Assembly: GCF_021474425.1 (NCBI RefSeq)
Contig: NZ_JAKEIP010000014.1
Coordinates: 1-64,000, forward strand
Origin: Streptomyces muensis
GTDB taxonomy: Bacteria; Actinomycetota; Actinomycetes; Streptomycetales; Streptomycetaceae
Length of the DNA stretch: 64,000 nt
Direction of reading: 5' to 3'
In this document: one piece after another, positions 40,701 through 48,660 of the stretch
How the letters are laid out: every line of letters begins with the position of its first letter
How positions within the stretch are numbered: the stretch's first letter is position 1
Position numbers and translations under genes: made by a program
Notes under the pieces: model-generated
What the model was told of the DNA's origin: nothing
What the model saw: the letters and a program-made list of their open reading frames with translations, nothing else
The model's database searches: none

Positions 40701-41849
40701 TCATGACGTACGGGTCTCTCGGTCGGAGGACGCGGAGCGTTTCGCCGGGGGATGCCAGCCGCCGGTGACTTCCTTGACGGGCTTGTGGGGGAAGCGGCGC
40801 CGGGCGTACTCCTGCGCGTGGGAGCCCGGCAGGACGTAGAGGGTTTCCTTCTTCTCCTGGAGCGGTCGCAGCACGGTGTCCATGAAGGTCCTGCGGTCGT
40901 CCAGGTAAGGGCCCAGGACGTCCTCGCCGGCCGGGCAGACGGCGAGGCAGTAGCCGGACTTGTAGCCGGGCGGTGAGCTCAGGCTCTGCCACATGGAGGC
41001 GCTCTCGGAATCGCTGACCCGGGAGCGGTAGTCGGCGGCGTCCTCGCTGTCGGCCACGGTCTGCGCCCAGTCGGTGAACCCGCTCATGAACTCCCGGTAG
41101 TTGTGCGTGGTGCAGGCCAGCGCGTCGAAGGCGCCGTCCTTGGCGATGGCGCCGACCGGGCAGGCGGCCACGCACAACTTGCAGTCGATGCAGGGGTTGT
41201 AGTCGAGCGCCTGCCCGTACGCGCTCACTTCGGCGTCCATCAGGACGGTGACCAGCAGGATGAAGCTGCCGAACTTCGGGTGGATGACGTTGCGGTGCAG
41301 GCCCATCACACCGAGCCCGGCGGCCACCGCGACCGTCTTGTGCGCCACCACCCAGATCCGCTCGCTGGGGAAGCGGTCCATCTCCTGCGGGAAGCCGACA
41401 GAGGGATTGAGCGCGCGGTAGCCGGCGTCCTGGAGTGCCTGGGTGACGGTGCGGGCGGCGTGGTTGGCCTGTTCGTCGGTCTGGTGGAACTCCTGGTTGG
41501 CCACGCTGCGGGCGGGGGAGCGGCAGTTGTCGCGGTTCATCCGGACCGCCATCGCGATCAGAGTGCGGGTGCCGGGCAGCGCGGCCTGCGCGTGCTCGCG
41601 CTCGCCGGCCAGGTCGGGGTGGTCCAGGCTGACCGCGGCGGCGTCGTCCGCACCGGCCGCCAGACACAGCTCGCGCAGCCATTCCGCGTCGATCACCTCC
41701 GGCGGCTTCGCCCCGTCACCTGCCCCGCGCCGGGCGAGTACGGCCCGCACCGACGGGTGGGCGGCCAGCTTCGCCGGGAGCCTGGGGGTTGCGGCCGGGG
41801 CGGCCGGCTGCCTCGCCGGTTGCCCCTCCGCGTCGCGCGTGGCAGTCAT
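40701..41849 (-). CDS. 4Fe-4S protein related to epoxyqueuosine reductase/reductive dehalogenase
   Basis: 382 residues. The N-terminal part has GAKPPEVIDAEWLREL and later RNVIHPKFGSFILLVTVL, resembling the cobalamin-enzyme core of QueG-like proteins. Then a ferredoxin motif CIDCKLCVAACPVGAI binds one 4Fe-4S cluster, and CTTH plus CLAVCP could bind a second. No signal peptide. ATG at 41847-41849 follows AGGAG at ideal spacing. Two TetR operators lie 47-83 bases upstream, so it belongs to the TetR regulon. A reductive detoxification role is likely; the substrate is unknown. Confidence 0.75.
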   Translation of the reverse strand: MTATRDAEGQPARQPAAPAATPRLPAKLAAHPSVRAVLARRGAGDGAKPPEVIDAEWLRELCLAAGADDAAAVSLDHPDLAGEREHAQAALPGTRTLIAMAVRMNRDNCRSPARSVANQEFHQTDEQANHAARTVTQALQDAGYRALNPSVGFPQEMDRFPSERIWVVAHKTVAVAAGLGVMGLHRNVIHPKFGSFILLVTVLMDAEVSAYGQALDYNPCIDCKLCVAACPVGAIAKDGAFDALACTTHNYREFMSGFTDWAQTVADSEDAADYRSRVSDSESASMWQSLSSPPGYKSGYCLAVCPAGEDVLGPYLDDRRTFMDTVLRPLQEKKETLYVLPGSHAQEYARRRFPHKPVKEVTGGWHPPAKRSASSDRETRTS

Positions 41850-42232
41850 CCGTACTCCTGGAGATTCGGGGTCCGAGGCTCGCCCTGACAGCGAGAAACC
41901 GATCAGTTTCATCACCGTAAACCGATCGGTTTCCATGGGCAAGGGGACTCTCGCGGCAGTTGGCTGCGGCCGACCGGACCAGGGGCGCGCACATCCGCGA
42001 CAGCATGCCGGAGTGTCTCGTCGCCCTCGGGGACACGCCCACCCTGGAGAAGGCTCGTGCCGGCTGGCGACACCGCCGACGAGCGGGTCCCCGTCGCCGT
42101 GGGCTGAGTCCTGCGAGCGGAGTGCTGGTGATCCGTCGGCATCCCGCCGGGAGTCTGCCGGGCTTGCGCCCGGAAACCGATCGGTTTAACGTACTTGGAA
42201 ACCGATCGGTTTCTCATTCTCTGGAGACACTC
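41850..42232. promoter_or_regulatory. Divergent regulatory region of the TetR regulon
   Basis: 383 bases between the 4Fe-4S gene (reverse) and the SDR gene (forward). It holds four palindromes: AAACCGATCAGTTT (41896-41909), AAACCGATCGGTTT (41919-41932), and two more perfect copies (42174-42187, 42199-42212). Spacings within each pair are 23 and 25 bases, about two helix turns, so two dimers may bind each promoter. Between the pairs I see no gene; open frames there lack family likeness. Confidence 0.8.
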
Positions 42233-42934
42233 ATGACCGTTTTGAAGGGCGCCAACGTCTTCGTCACCGGCGGCAGCCGCGGCATCGGCAAGGCGCTGGT
42301 GGAGGAGCTGTACGCGCGCGGCGCCGGCAAGGTCTACGCCACGGCCCGCGACCCGCGCGGCGTGACGCACCCCGACGCCGTCCCGGTCGCGCTGGAGGTC
42401 ACCGACCCGGCCTCCGTGGCGGCCGCCGCCGAGCAGGCGGGGGACGTCACCATACTGATCAACAACGCCGGTGCCGCGGTCGGCGCGTCCTTCCTCGACT
42501 CCCCGGTCGACGACGTACGCCGGGAGTTCGAGACCAACTTCTACGGCCCGCTCCTCGTCACCCGGGCCTTCGTACCGGTCATCGAGCGCAACGGCGGCGG
42601 CCACCTCCTGAACGTGCACTCCGTGCTCTCCTGGCTGGCCCTCGGCGGCTCCTACAGCGCCTCCAAGGCAGCCCTGTGGTCGCAGTCGAACTCCCTGCGC
42701 CTGGAGCTCCAGCCGCGCGGCATCGCCGTCACCGGCCTGCACGTCGGCTACGTCGACACGGACCTGGCGGCCGATGTCGACGCGCCCAAGTCCGACCCCC
42801 GTGCGGTGGCCGCCCTCGCCCTCGACGGCGTCGAGACGGGAGCGTACGAGGTGCTCGCCGACGACGTCTCGCGGCAGGTCAAGGCGGGCCTGGCCGGCGA
42901 CCTGGCGGGGCTGTACGCCCAGCTGGCGAAGTAA
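42233..42934 (+). CDS. Short-chain dehydrogenase/reductase
   Basis: 233 residues of classical SDR. NADP(H)-type glycine motif VTGGSRGIGKAL near residue 12, NNAG at 77-80, Ser in VHSVLSW at about 130, and the catalytic YSASK (Tyr141, Lys145). GGAG lies seven bases before the ATG and two TetR operators precede it. It is followed 27 bases later by an alpha/beta hydrolase in one operon. Substrate unknown; induction with the hydrolase suggests degradation or detoxification of a carbonyl/ester compound. Confidence 0.9.
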   Translation: MTVLKGANVFVTGGSRGIGKALVEELYARGAGKVYATARDPRGVTHPDAVPVALEVTDPASVAAAAEQAGDVTILINNAGAAVGASFLDSPVDDVRREFETNFYGPLLVTRAFVPVIERNGGGHLLNVHSVLSWLALGGSYSASKAALWSQSNSLRLELQPRGIAVTGLHVGYVDTDLAADVDAPKSDPRAVAALALDGVETGAYEVLADDVSRQVKAGLAGDLAGLYAQLAK

Positions 42935-42961
42935 CCCCTTCACACACCAGGAGCCGGCGAG

Positions 42962-43840
42962 ATGCCCAGCCACCAGTCACGTCCCACGATCCACGTTCCG
43001 GGGACCACCAGCCACACCCTCGCCCCGCGCGCGGGACTCGAGGGCCGCGAGGGAACCCTGCGCTACCTCAAGGCGGGCACCGGCTCCCCCCTGGTCCTGC
43101 TGCACACCGTGCGCACCCAGGCCGAGCACTTCCGCCACCTCGTCCCGCTGATCGCGGACCACTACACCGTGTACGCCCTCGACCTGCCCGGCATGGGCTA
43201 CTCCGAGATCGTGCCCGGCGCGTCCTACGACGAGCCGGCCATGCGCGCGGGCGTCGAGCGGCTCCTCACCGAACTCGACCTCCACGACGTGACGTTGGCC
43301 GGGGAGTCCATGGGCGCGGTGCTGGCGCTGACCACCGCGGCCGATCTCCCGGAGCGGGTACGGCGCGTCGTCGCGGTCAACACCTACGACTTCCGCGGTG
43401 GAATCGCCCGCTCCAGCCTCCTCGCCCGCGTGGTGGTCAGCGGTGTCCTCGCTCCGGGAGTGGGCCCGGTGATCGCCGGCGTGGAGCCCAGGCCCGCCCT
43501 CCGCAAGATCCTCCAGGGCGGCCTCGGCGACAAGAGCGCACTGCGGGCGGACTACCTGGACGAGCTCCTCCAGGTGGGCGCCCGCCCCGGCTACCCGACG
43601 GTCGCCCGCGCCGTGTACCAGGCCCTGCCCAGCCTCGTCGCCGCCCGCTCGCGCTACCCCGGGGTCAAGGCGCCCGTCCACCTCGTCTACGGCGAGAAGG
43701 ACTGGTCCCGGCCCTCGGACCGGGCGGCCAACCAGCAGCTCCTGCCGGCCGCCGACTTCACACAGGTGCCGAAGGCCGGCCACTTCATCGCCCTGGAACG
43801 CCCCGACGTGCTGGCCGACTTGTTGAACACGGCGGCCTGA
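42962..43840 (+). CDS. Alpha/beta hydrolase
   Basis: 292 residues with the alpha/beta-hydrolase core: VLLHTV oxyanion strand, nucleophile Ser116 in AGESMG, acid in VYGEKDWSR, and His in KAGHFIALERP. It follows the SDR gene with a short gap in the TetR-controlled operon. Likely an esterase, epoxide hydrolase or dehalogenase-like enzyme; the Asp nucleophile of the last two is not present, so an esterase/lactonase is favoured. Confidence 0.88.
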   Translation: MPSHQSRPTIHVPGTTSHTLAPRAGLEGREGTLRYLKAGTGSPLVLLHTVRTQAEHFRHLVPLIADHYTVYALDLPGMGYSEIVPGASYDEPAMRAGVERLLTELDLHDVTLAGESMGAVLALTTAADLPERVRRVVAVNTYDFRGGIARSSLLARVVVSGVLAPGVGPVIAGVEPRPALRKILQGGLGDKSALRADYLDELLQVGARPGYPTVARAVYQALPSLVAARSRYPGVKAPVHLVYGEKDWSRPSDRAANQQLLPAADFTQVPKAGHFIALERPDVLADLLNTAA

Positions 43841-44108
43841 CCACCGGGACCACCGACCCGAGGAGCGGCGCACCGGCGGCGGCCCGGCACCTCCCGGCGG
43901 TCTCCTCGGTTCCTCCGCTCTACCGGGCTGGTACCGGCGCCCACCACTCCAACGCCGTGCCCCCGTCGGCCGGCCTGCTCAACTCCAGCTCCCCGCCTCG
44001 CGCGGCACCCGCGTGTCCACCAGACCCCTCGATACGCACGCTGGGCGCGAAGCCCAGCACGGGCGGCGTGCCGGTCATGGCCCACGACGACGGTTTCCCC
44101 TCCCTTCG
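43841..44108. other. Gene-free stretch between the TetR operon and the dehydrogenase
   Basis: 268 bases between two convergent genes. I see no hairpin of clear terminator type. The reverse strand is open from about 44078 to 43920 with G/C-ending codons but shows no family match, so it could be a gene remnant. No further function is visible. Confidence 0.4.
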
Positions 44109-45179
44109 TCAGGCCGCCCCCACCGCGACGACCTCGTGCTGCTGCCCGCCGAGCACGACCTTGAGGGCGCCGGTGTCGGCGGCGTGGGCGAAGACGTCGT
44201 ACGCCTCCTCCATGTGCTCCAGCGGGAAGGTGTGGGTGACCAGCCGCGAGGTGGGCAGGCGGCCGGCGGCCGTCATTCGCAGCAGGGTCGGGGTCGAGTA
44301 GGTGTCGACCAGGCCGGTGGTGATGGTGATGTTCTTGATCCACAGGTCTTCGAGGTGCAGGGTCGCGGGAGCGCCGTGCACACCGACGTTGGCGACATGC
44401 CCGCCCGGCCGCACCATGCGGGTGCACAGCTCGAAGCTCTCCGGCACCCCGACCGCCTCGATGACGACATCCGCGCCCAGCCCGTCGGTGAGGTCGGCGA
44501 CCAGCTGTTCGGGCGTCTCCCGGGCATCGGCCACCGCGTCGGCGCCGAACTGCCGGGCGGCCTCCAACCGGGCGGCAGCCAGGTCGACGGCGACGATCCG
44601 TTCGGGGGAGAACAGCCGGGCCGTGCCGATCGCGGCCAGCCCGATGGGGCCGGCGCCGACCACGACGACCGTGCTGCCGGGCCGTACGTGGCCGTTGAGC
44701 ACGCCCACCTCGTAGGAGGTCGGGAAGATGTCGGCCAGCAGGACGGCGTCCTTGCTGTCCATGGCGCCGGGCAGTGGATGCACGGACAGGTCCGCATACG
44801 GCACCCGGACGTACTCGGCCTGCGTGCCGTCGATCAGGTGGCCGAGGATCCAGCCGCCACCGCCCCGGCACTGGCCGTACGTCCCCTGCCGGCAGTACGA
44901 GCAACGCCCGCACGCGGTGATGCAGGAGACCAGGGCGCGGTCGCCCGGCCGCACGGTGCGGACATCGCTGCCGACCTCGACGATCTCGCCGACCGCCTCA
45001 TGGCCGAGGACGGTACCGGGGCGTACCTCGGGCACGTCGCCCTTGAGGATGTGCAGGTCAGTGCCGCAGATGGTGACTGCCCCGACGCGCACGATCGCGT
45101 CGGTGGGCTCTTTGATCGCCGGGTCCGGCACCTCTTCCCACGCGGACTGTCCGGCGCCGTGGAACACATAGCCCTTCAT
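44109..45179 (-). CDS. Zinc-dependent alcohol dehydrogenase (MDR family)
   Basis: 356 residues. Catalytic zinc ligands in TICGTDLHI and GHEAVGEIVE; structural zinc region CGRCSYCRQGTYGQC with four Cys; NAD(P)-binding VVVVGAGPIGLAAIG. The segment LGHEAVGEIVEVG is typical of the medium-chain dehydrogenase family. No partner gene is clearly co-transcribed. Likely oxidises a primary or secondary alcohol, possibly formaldehyde-related or sugar-alcohol; the sequence alone does not fix the substrate. Confidence 0.9.
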   Translation of the reverse strand: MKGYVFHGAGQSAWEEVPDPAIKEPTDAIVRVGAVTICGTDLHILKGDVPEVRPGTVLGHEAVGEIVEVGSDVRTVRPGDRALVSCITACGRCSYCRQGTYGQCRGGGGWILGHLIDGTQAEYVRVPYADLSVHPLPGAMDSKDAVLLADIFPTSYEVGVLNGHVRPGSTVVVVGAGPIGLAAIGTARLFSPERIVAVDLAAARLEAARQFGADAVADARETPEQLVADLTDGLGADVVIEAVGVPESFELCTRMVRPGGHVANVGVHGAPATLHLEDLWIKNITITTGLVDTYSTPTLLRMTAAGRLPTSRLVTHTFPLEHMEEAYDVFAHAADTGALKVVLGGQQHEVVAVGAA

Positions 45180-45318
45180 GACGCTCCTCACCCCATCCGA
45201 TGTGTCGCGGAGCCCGGCTCCGGCGGTGCGGTTTCGGCTGCCAGTACGTCGCCGGCGCCGCCCGCGCCGGAATTGCCCCGCAAGTCCAGCTTGCCCCTCC
45301 AGGTCGGTCACGGGACTG

Positions 45319-45684
45319 TCAGGCGTCCCAGGCCCAGTCGGCGACCTCCGGCAGGTCGGCGCCGTGCTCGCGGATCCAGACGTGGTGGCGGGTGCGGGCG
45401 TCGGCCATCGACTGCCGTACGGCCGCGGCGCGCACCGCGAGGCCGGGGACGCGGTCGATGACGTCCATGACGAGCCGGTAGCGGTCGAGGTCGTTGCGGA
45501 CGACCATGTCGAACGGTGTGGTCGTGGTGCCGGACTCCTTGTAGCCGCGCACATGCAGGTTCGGGTGAGGGTCGTCGCCGCTGACGTGGAGGGGCTCGTG
45601 GCCGGGTCCCCGCAGCAGTTCGTCGAGTTCCGCCTCGGGCAGGCGGGACTGGCCAAGCGACCGGACGGGGTCGGCCTTGGACAC
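45319..45684 (-). pseudogene. Phosphoketolase remnant (C-terminal fragment)
   Basis: 121 residues. HPNLHVRGYKESGTTTTPFD, followed by DLDRYRLVMDVIDRVPG and REHGADLPEVADWAW, is the extreme C-terminal part of Xfp-type phosphoketolase, a roughly 800-residue enzyme. The first 35 or so residues align only loosely, suggesting an internal deletion. The thiamine-diphosphate domains are absent, so it cannot be active. It lies beside an intact alcohol dehydrogenase; there is no transposon scar. Confidence 0.8.
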
Positions 45685-45712
45685 AGCCGGACCGTTCGGG
45701 GAAGGCTGACGC

Positions 45713-46285
45713 TCACTCCAGGCCGGAGGCCTTGAACACGGCGAGGGCGGTCTCGCGGTCCACGCGCCGGCCGAGGCACCGCAACGCGGTCACGCCGCAC
45801 AGCAGCGAGCCGTCGGCGGCGGCCTTCCGCGCGCCCTCGTCAAGACGGAGCCACAACTGCGGGTTGCGCACCAGGACCTCGGGGTCGATCTCGACGCGGC
45901 CGCCCAGGGCATCCCGCAGCAGGAGCCGCCGGGAGACGCCGTCCAGGCAGCGGACGGACACCAGCAGATCCGTCCGTACCCGATGCCCGCGCACCAGGCG
46001 GCGCGAAGCCAGCCAGTTCCCGCCCGCGGACACCCGCGCCGGATACAGCACGACGAAGAGCAGCCCGGCGAGAGCGAACCACAGTGCGGCGCGCCCCGGG
46101 GTGATCAGGCCGCAGCCCCGGTCGACCAGGAGAAGGAGAGCGAGCAGTACGCCGGCACAGCGGATCGTGCTCCAGAGCTCCCGCGTCCACTCGAGGTCGT
46201 TCGTAGCCTCACCGGGTCCTTCGGAGCCCTTCGCCTGAGCGTCGAGGGGGCCTCCGCCTATGTCGTCACGGCGTCCCATGCCCAT
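45713..46285 (-). CDS. Conserved actinobacterial membrane protein of unknown function
   Basis: About 190 residues. A polar N-terminus (GRRDDIGGG) is followed by one or two hydrophobic helices (about 45-85, VLLALLLLVDRGCG and ALWFALAGLLFVVLYP), then a soluble beta-rich domain with TDLLVSVRCLDGVSRRLLLR and GGRVEIDPEVLVRN. The start is uncertain: ATGs at 46309, 46285 and 46279 lack good ribosome sites; I take the middle one. It looks like a small membrane-tethered PH-like domain. Function unknown. Confidence 0.6.
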   Translation of the reverse strand: MGMGRRDDIGGGPLDAQAKGSEGPGEATNDLEWTRELWSTIRCAGVLLALLLLVDRGCGLITPGRAALWFALAGLLFVVLYPARVSAGGNWLASRRLVRGHRVRTDLLVSVRCLDGVSRRLLLRDALGGRVEIDPEVLVRNPQLWLRLDEGARKAAADGSLLCGVTALRCLGRRVDRETALAVFKASGLE

Positions 46286-46397
46286 CGACGCTAGTGAGCG
46301 TCGAAGCATGATCAGCACGCCTTGATGCGGCTCTGACGGATGTCCGACGATTCCTTGCCCGACGGCACTGGCCCAGCAGTCGCCCACGTCACACGCC

Positions 46398-46438
46398 CAT
46401 CAAGGTCCCGTCAAGGCCGGCCGGCCGGGCGCGAAGAT
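46398..46438 (+). promoter_or_regulatory. Tandem KdpE-type site and promoter before the KimA-like gene
   Basis: CATCAAGGTCC/CGTCAAGGCCG are two direct copies with 11-base period (46398-46419), the spacing favoured by OmpR-family regulators. GTCAAG (46410-46415) can serve as -35, followed by a 17-base spacer and GAAGAT (46433-46438) as -10. Related 11-base repeats lie before kdpF. KdpE encoded at 53234 is the natural candidate. Confidence 0.5.
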
Positions 46439-46519
46439 GCCGCAAGGAGCCGTCGGAGGCGGCGGGAAACGGACAGAACCTGGGTGCACGCGAACACCGC
46501 ACGAAGGAGCACCCGTTCC

Positions 46520-48361
46520 ATGTCCGTTCTGACCGTCGCGCCGGATGCCGTCCCCGCCGGCGAGGAGCCGCCTGACACCGGTGAGCGCCACCGGCTGACC
46601 GCCGTCACCGGTCTGGCCGCCCTGTCCCTGGACGCCATGGCGTCGGTGGCCTACGGCCCTGAGGCGATCGTTCTCGTCCTGGCCGCCGCGGGCGCGCACG
46701 GGCTGGGATTCACGTTGCCGGTCACGCTGGCCATCGCGGCCCTGCTGGCGGTGCTGGTCGCCTCGTACCGGCAGGTGATCGCGGCCTTCCCGGACGGCGG
46801 CGGTTCCTATGCCGTCGCCAAGACACACCTGGGCGCACGCACCAGCCTGGTGGCGGCGGCCTCGCTCGTCCTCGACTACGTCCTCAACGTCGCCGTCGCC
46901 GTCACGGCCGGTGTGGCCGCCCTGACCTCCGCCTTCCCGGCCCTGTACGCCGACCGGCTGTGGCTGTGCCTGGCCGTGCTCGCGCTGATCACGGCGGTGA
47001 ACCTGCGGGGCATCGTGGAATCGGCGAAGGCGTTCATCGTGCCGACCGTCGTGTTCGTCGGCTCGATCCTCGTGCTGATCGTCGTCGGGCTGTTCCGGTC
47101 CGAGCCGGTGAGTACGGCGACCGCGGCCGGCCACCCCTCCGTGCTCGCCGACAACGCCACCACCGTGGGCGCCCTGCTCCTGCTGAAAGCCTTCGCTTCC
47201 GGGTGCTCCGCCCTCACCGGCGTCGAGGCCATCGCCAACGCCGTCCCCTCCTTCCGCGTACCCCGCGCCAAGCGCGCCCAGCACGCGGAGGTCGCCCTCG
47301 GCGCCGTCCTCGGCGTGATGCTGATCGGCCTGTCGGTACTGATCTCCCGCTTCCATCTCCAGCCGGTCGACGGCGTCACCGTCCTCGCCCAGCTCGCGGA
47401 CGCCTCGCTGGGCCACAACTGGGCGTTCTACGTCATCCAGTTCGCGACGATGATCCTGCTGGCCCTGTCCGCGAACACGTCCTTCGGCGGCCTCCCGGTG
47501 CTGCTGAAGCTGCTCGCCCGCGACAACTACCTGCCGCACGTGTTCGCGCTGAAGGCCGACCGGCAGGTCCACCGGCACGGCGTCCTCGCCCTGGCCGTCG
47601 TCTCCGCCGGACTGCTGCTCTTCTCCGGCGGCGACACCAACACCCTCGTGCCCCTCTTCGCCATCGGCGTCTTCGTCGGCTTCACCATCGCGCAGGTCGG
47701 CATGGTCCGGCACTGGCGGCTCGAAGAGGGCACCGGTTGGCAGGGCAAGGCCGTGCTCAACGGCATCGGCGGGCTGCTCACCGGCGTTTCGGCGATCGTC
47801 GTCACCGCGACCAAGTTCGAGGAGGGCGCCTGGCTGATCGTGATCGCCCTGCCCCTGCTGGTCGCCGCCTTCGAGACCGTGCGCCGCGCCTACACCCGGA
47901 TCGGTGAGCGACTCGGCCTCGGCCGCATACCCGAGCACCCGCACCGCGACCGCTCGGTCGTGATCGTGCCCCTCTCCTCGATCTCCCGCCTCACCTCCGA
48001 GGCACTGACCGCCGCCGCCTCCCTGGGCGACGAGGTCCGCGCCGTGACCGTCTGCTACCCGGACCCCGAGGACCGGGCCACGCTGTACGCCCTGGAGCTG
48101 GCCTGGGCGGAGTGGGACCCCGGGGTGCCGCTGGTCCGGCTGAACTGCGAACGCCGCTCACTGGGCCGTCCCATCGCCGCGTACGTCCGTGAGGTGGCCG
48201 CCACCGAACCGGGCACCCGCGTCACCGTGCTGATCCCGGAGACCGAGCCGGAGCGGCTGTGGCAGCGGCTGCTGCAGAACCAGCGGGGCGCGGTCGTCGC
48301 CCACGCCGTGCGGCGGGAGACGGATGCCGTCATCTGCCGGCTGCGCTTCCGGCTGCCGTAA
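46520..48361 (+). CDS. KimA/YdaO-like APC-family potassium importer
   Basis: 613 residues with about twelve helices and a C-terminal cytoplasmic domain of about 150 residues. LDAMASVAYGPEAI, YRQVIAAFPDGGGSYAVAK and LVLDYVLNVAVAVTAGVAAL closely follow the B. subtilis KimA pattern (SDALSSVAYG..., YRQIIYAYPQGGGAY..., VDYILTVAVSISAGTDAI). KimA is a high-affinity proton-coupled K+ importer often inhibited by c-di-AMP. It stands directly before the kdp genes, which supports a K+ role. A Shine-Dalgarno AAGGAG precedes the ATG. I looked for a ydaO riboswitch upstream and did not find its conserved core. Confidence 0.8.
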   Translation: MSVLTVAPDAVPAGEEPPDTGERHRLTAVTGLAALSLDAMASVAYGPEAIVLVLAAAGAHGLGFTLPVTLAIAALLAVLVASYRQVIAAFPDGGGSYAVAKTHLGARTSLVAAASLVLDYVLNVAVAVTAGVAALTSAFPALYADRLWLCLAVLALITAVNLRGIVESAKAFIVPTVVFVGSILVLIVVGLFRSEPVSTATAAGHPSVLADNATTVGALLLLKAFASGCSALTGVEAIANAVPSFRVPRAKRAQHAEVALGAVLGVMLIGLSVLISRFHLQPVDGVTVLAQLADASLGHNWAFYVIQFATMILLALSANTSFGGLPVLLKLLARDNYLPHVFALKADRQVHRHGVLALAVVSAGLLLFSGGDTNTLVPLFAIGVFVGFTIAQVGMVRHWRLEEGTGWQGKAVLNGIGGLLTGVSAIVVTATKFEEGAWLIVIALPLLVAAFETVRRAYTRIGERLGLGRIPEHPHRDRSVVIVPLSSISRLTSEALTAAASLGDEVRAVTVCYPDPEDRATLYALELAWAEWDPGVPLVRLNCERRSLGRPIAAYVREVAATEPGTRVTVLIPETEPERLWQRLLQNQRGAVVAHAVRRETDAVICRLRFRLP

Positions 48362-48409
48362 GGGTTCCGTCAAAGCCGTGCTCGTCGCCGTAAGAGAGCC
48401 GTCAACGGA
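48356..48409 (+). promoter_or_regulatory. Two tandem KdpE-type repeats before the kdp operon
   Basis: CCGTAAGGGTT/CCGTCAAAGCC (48356-48377) and CCGTAAGAGAG/CCGTCAACGGA (48388-48409) are each pairs of 11-base direct repeats. The first covers the stop codon of the KimA-like gene. The pattern resembles that at 46398. Two adjacent pairs suggest cooperative binding of KdpE dimers. Confidence 0.55.
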
Positions 48410-48482
48410 CGACCTGATCCGGCCACAGAGGCGCTTTCCTCGAATCGTCCGTTTCCACCGAACCTCACTCCAGGAGTTCGCG

Positions 48483-48566
48483 ATGGCCGATCTGGCCTTC
48501 GTCGTCGTCACGATCGCGGGTTTCGCGCTCGTGGCTCTCGTCGCCAAGGGGGTGACGAAGCTGTGA
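48483..48566 (+). CDS. 27-residue membrane peptide upstream of kdpF
   Basis: ATG at 48483 gives [20 protein letters not shown] and seven more residues, a single hydrophobic helix with a basic end. The stop TGA overlaps the GTG of kdpF (GTGA), so it is translationally coupled. A similar short frame is seen upstream of kdpF in other actinobacteria, to my knowledge unnamed. It may be a small accessory subunit of the Kdp complex or a translation-coupling leader. Confidence 0.6.
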   Translation: MADLAFVVVTIAGFALVALVAKGVTKL

Positions 48567-48652
48567 CCGCCGAGAACATCGTCGGCCTCGTCGTGGCCGT
48601 CGCCCTGCTGGGCTATCTCGTCCTCGCCCTGATCTTCCCGGAGAGGTTCTGA
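48563..48652 (+). CDS. kdpF: Potassium-transporting ATPase subunit KdpF
   Basis: 29 residues from GTG at 48563: [20 protein letters not shown] followed by LALIFPERF. KdpF is a one-helix peptide that stabilises KdpABC in the membrane; length and the C-terminal PERF (family FPERF) match. The start overlaps the preceding 27-residue peptide and the stop is eight bases before kdpA. Confidence 0.92.
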   Translation: MTAENIVGLVVAVALLGYLVLALIFPERF

Positions 48653-48660
48653 GCAGCCAT

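Noticed and set aside
41960-42232. In-frame upstream extension of the SDR gene
   Set aside because: It would read through two TetR operators and lacks similarity; the ATG at 42233 has a good ribosome site.
46286-46519. ydaO-type c-di-AMP riboswitch before the KimA-like gene
   Set aside because: The conserved riboswitch core sequences were not found in the 234-base leader; only a promoter with direct repeats is visible.
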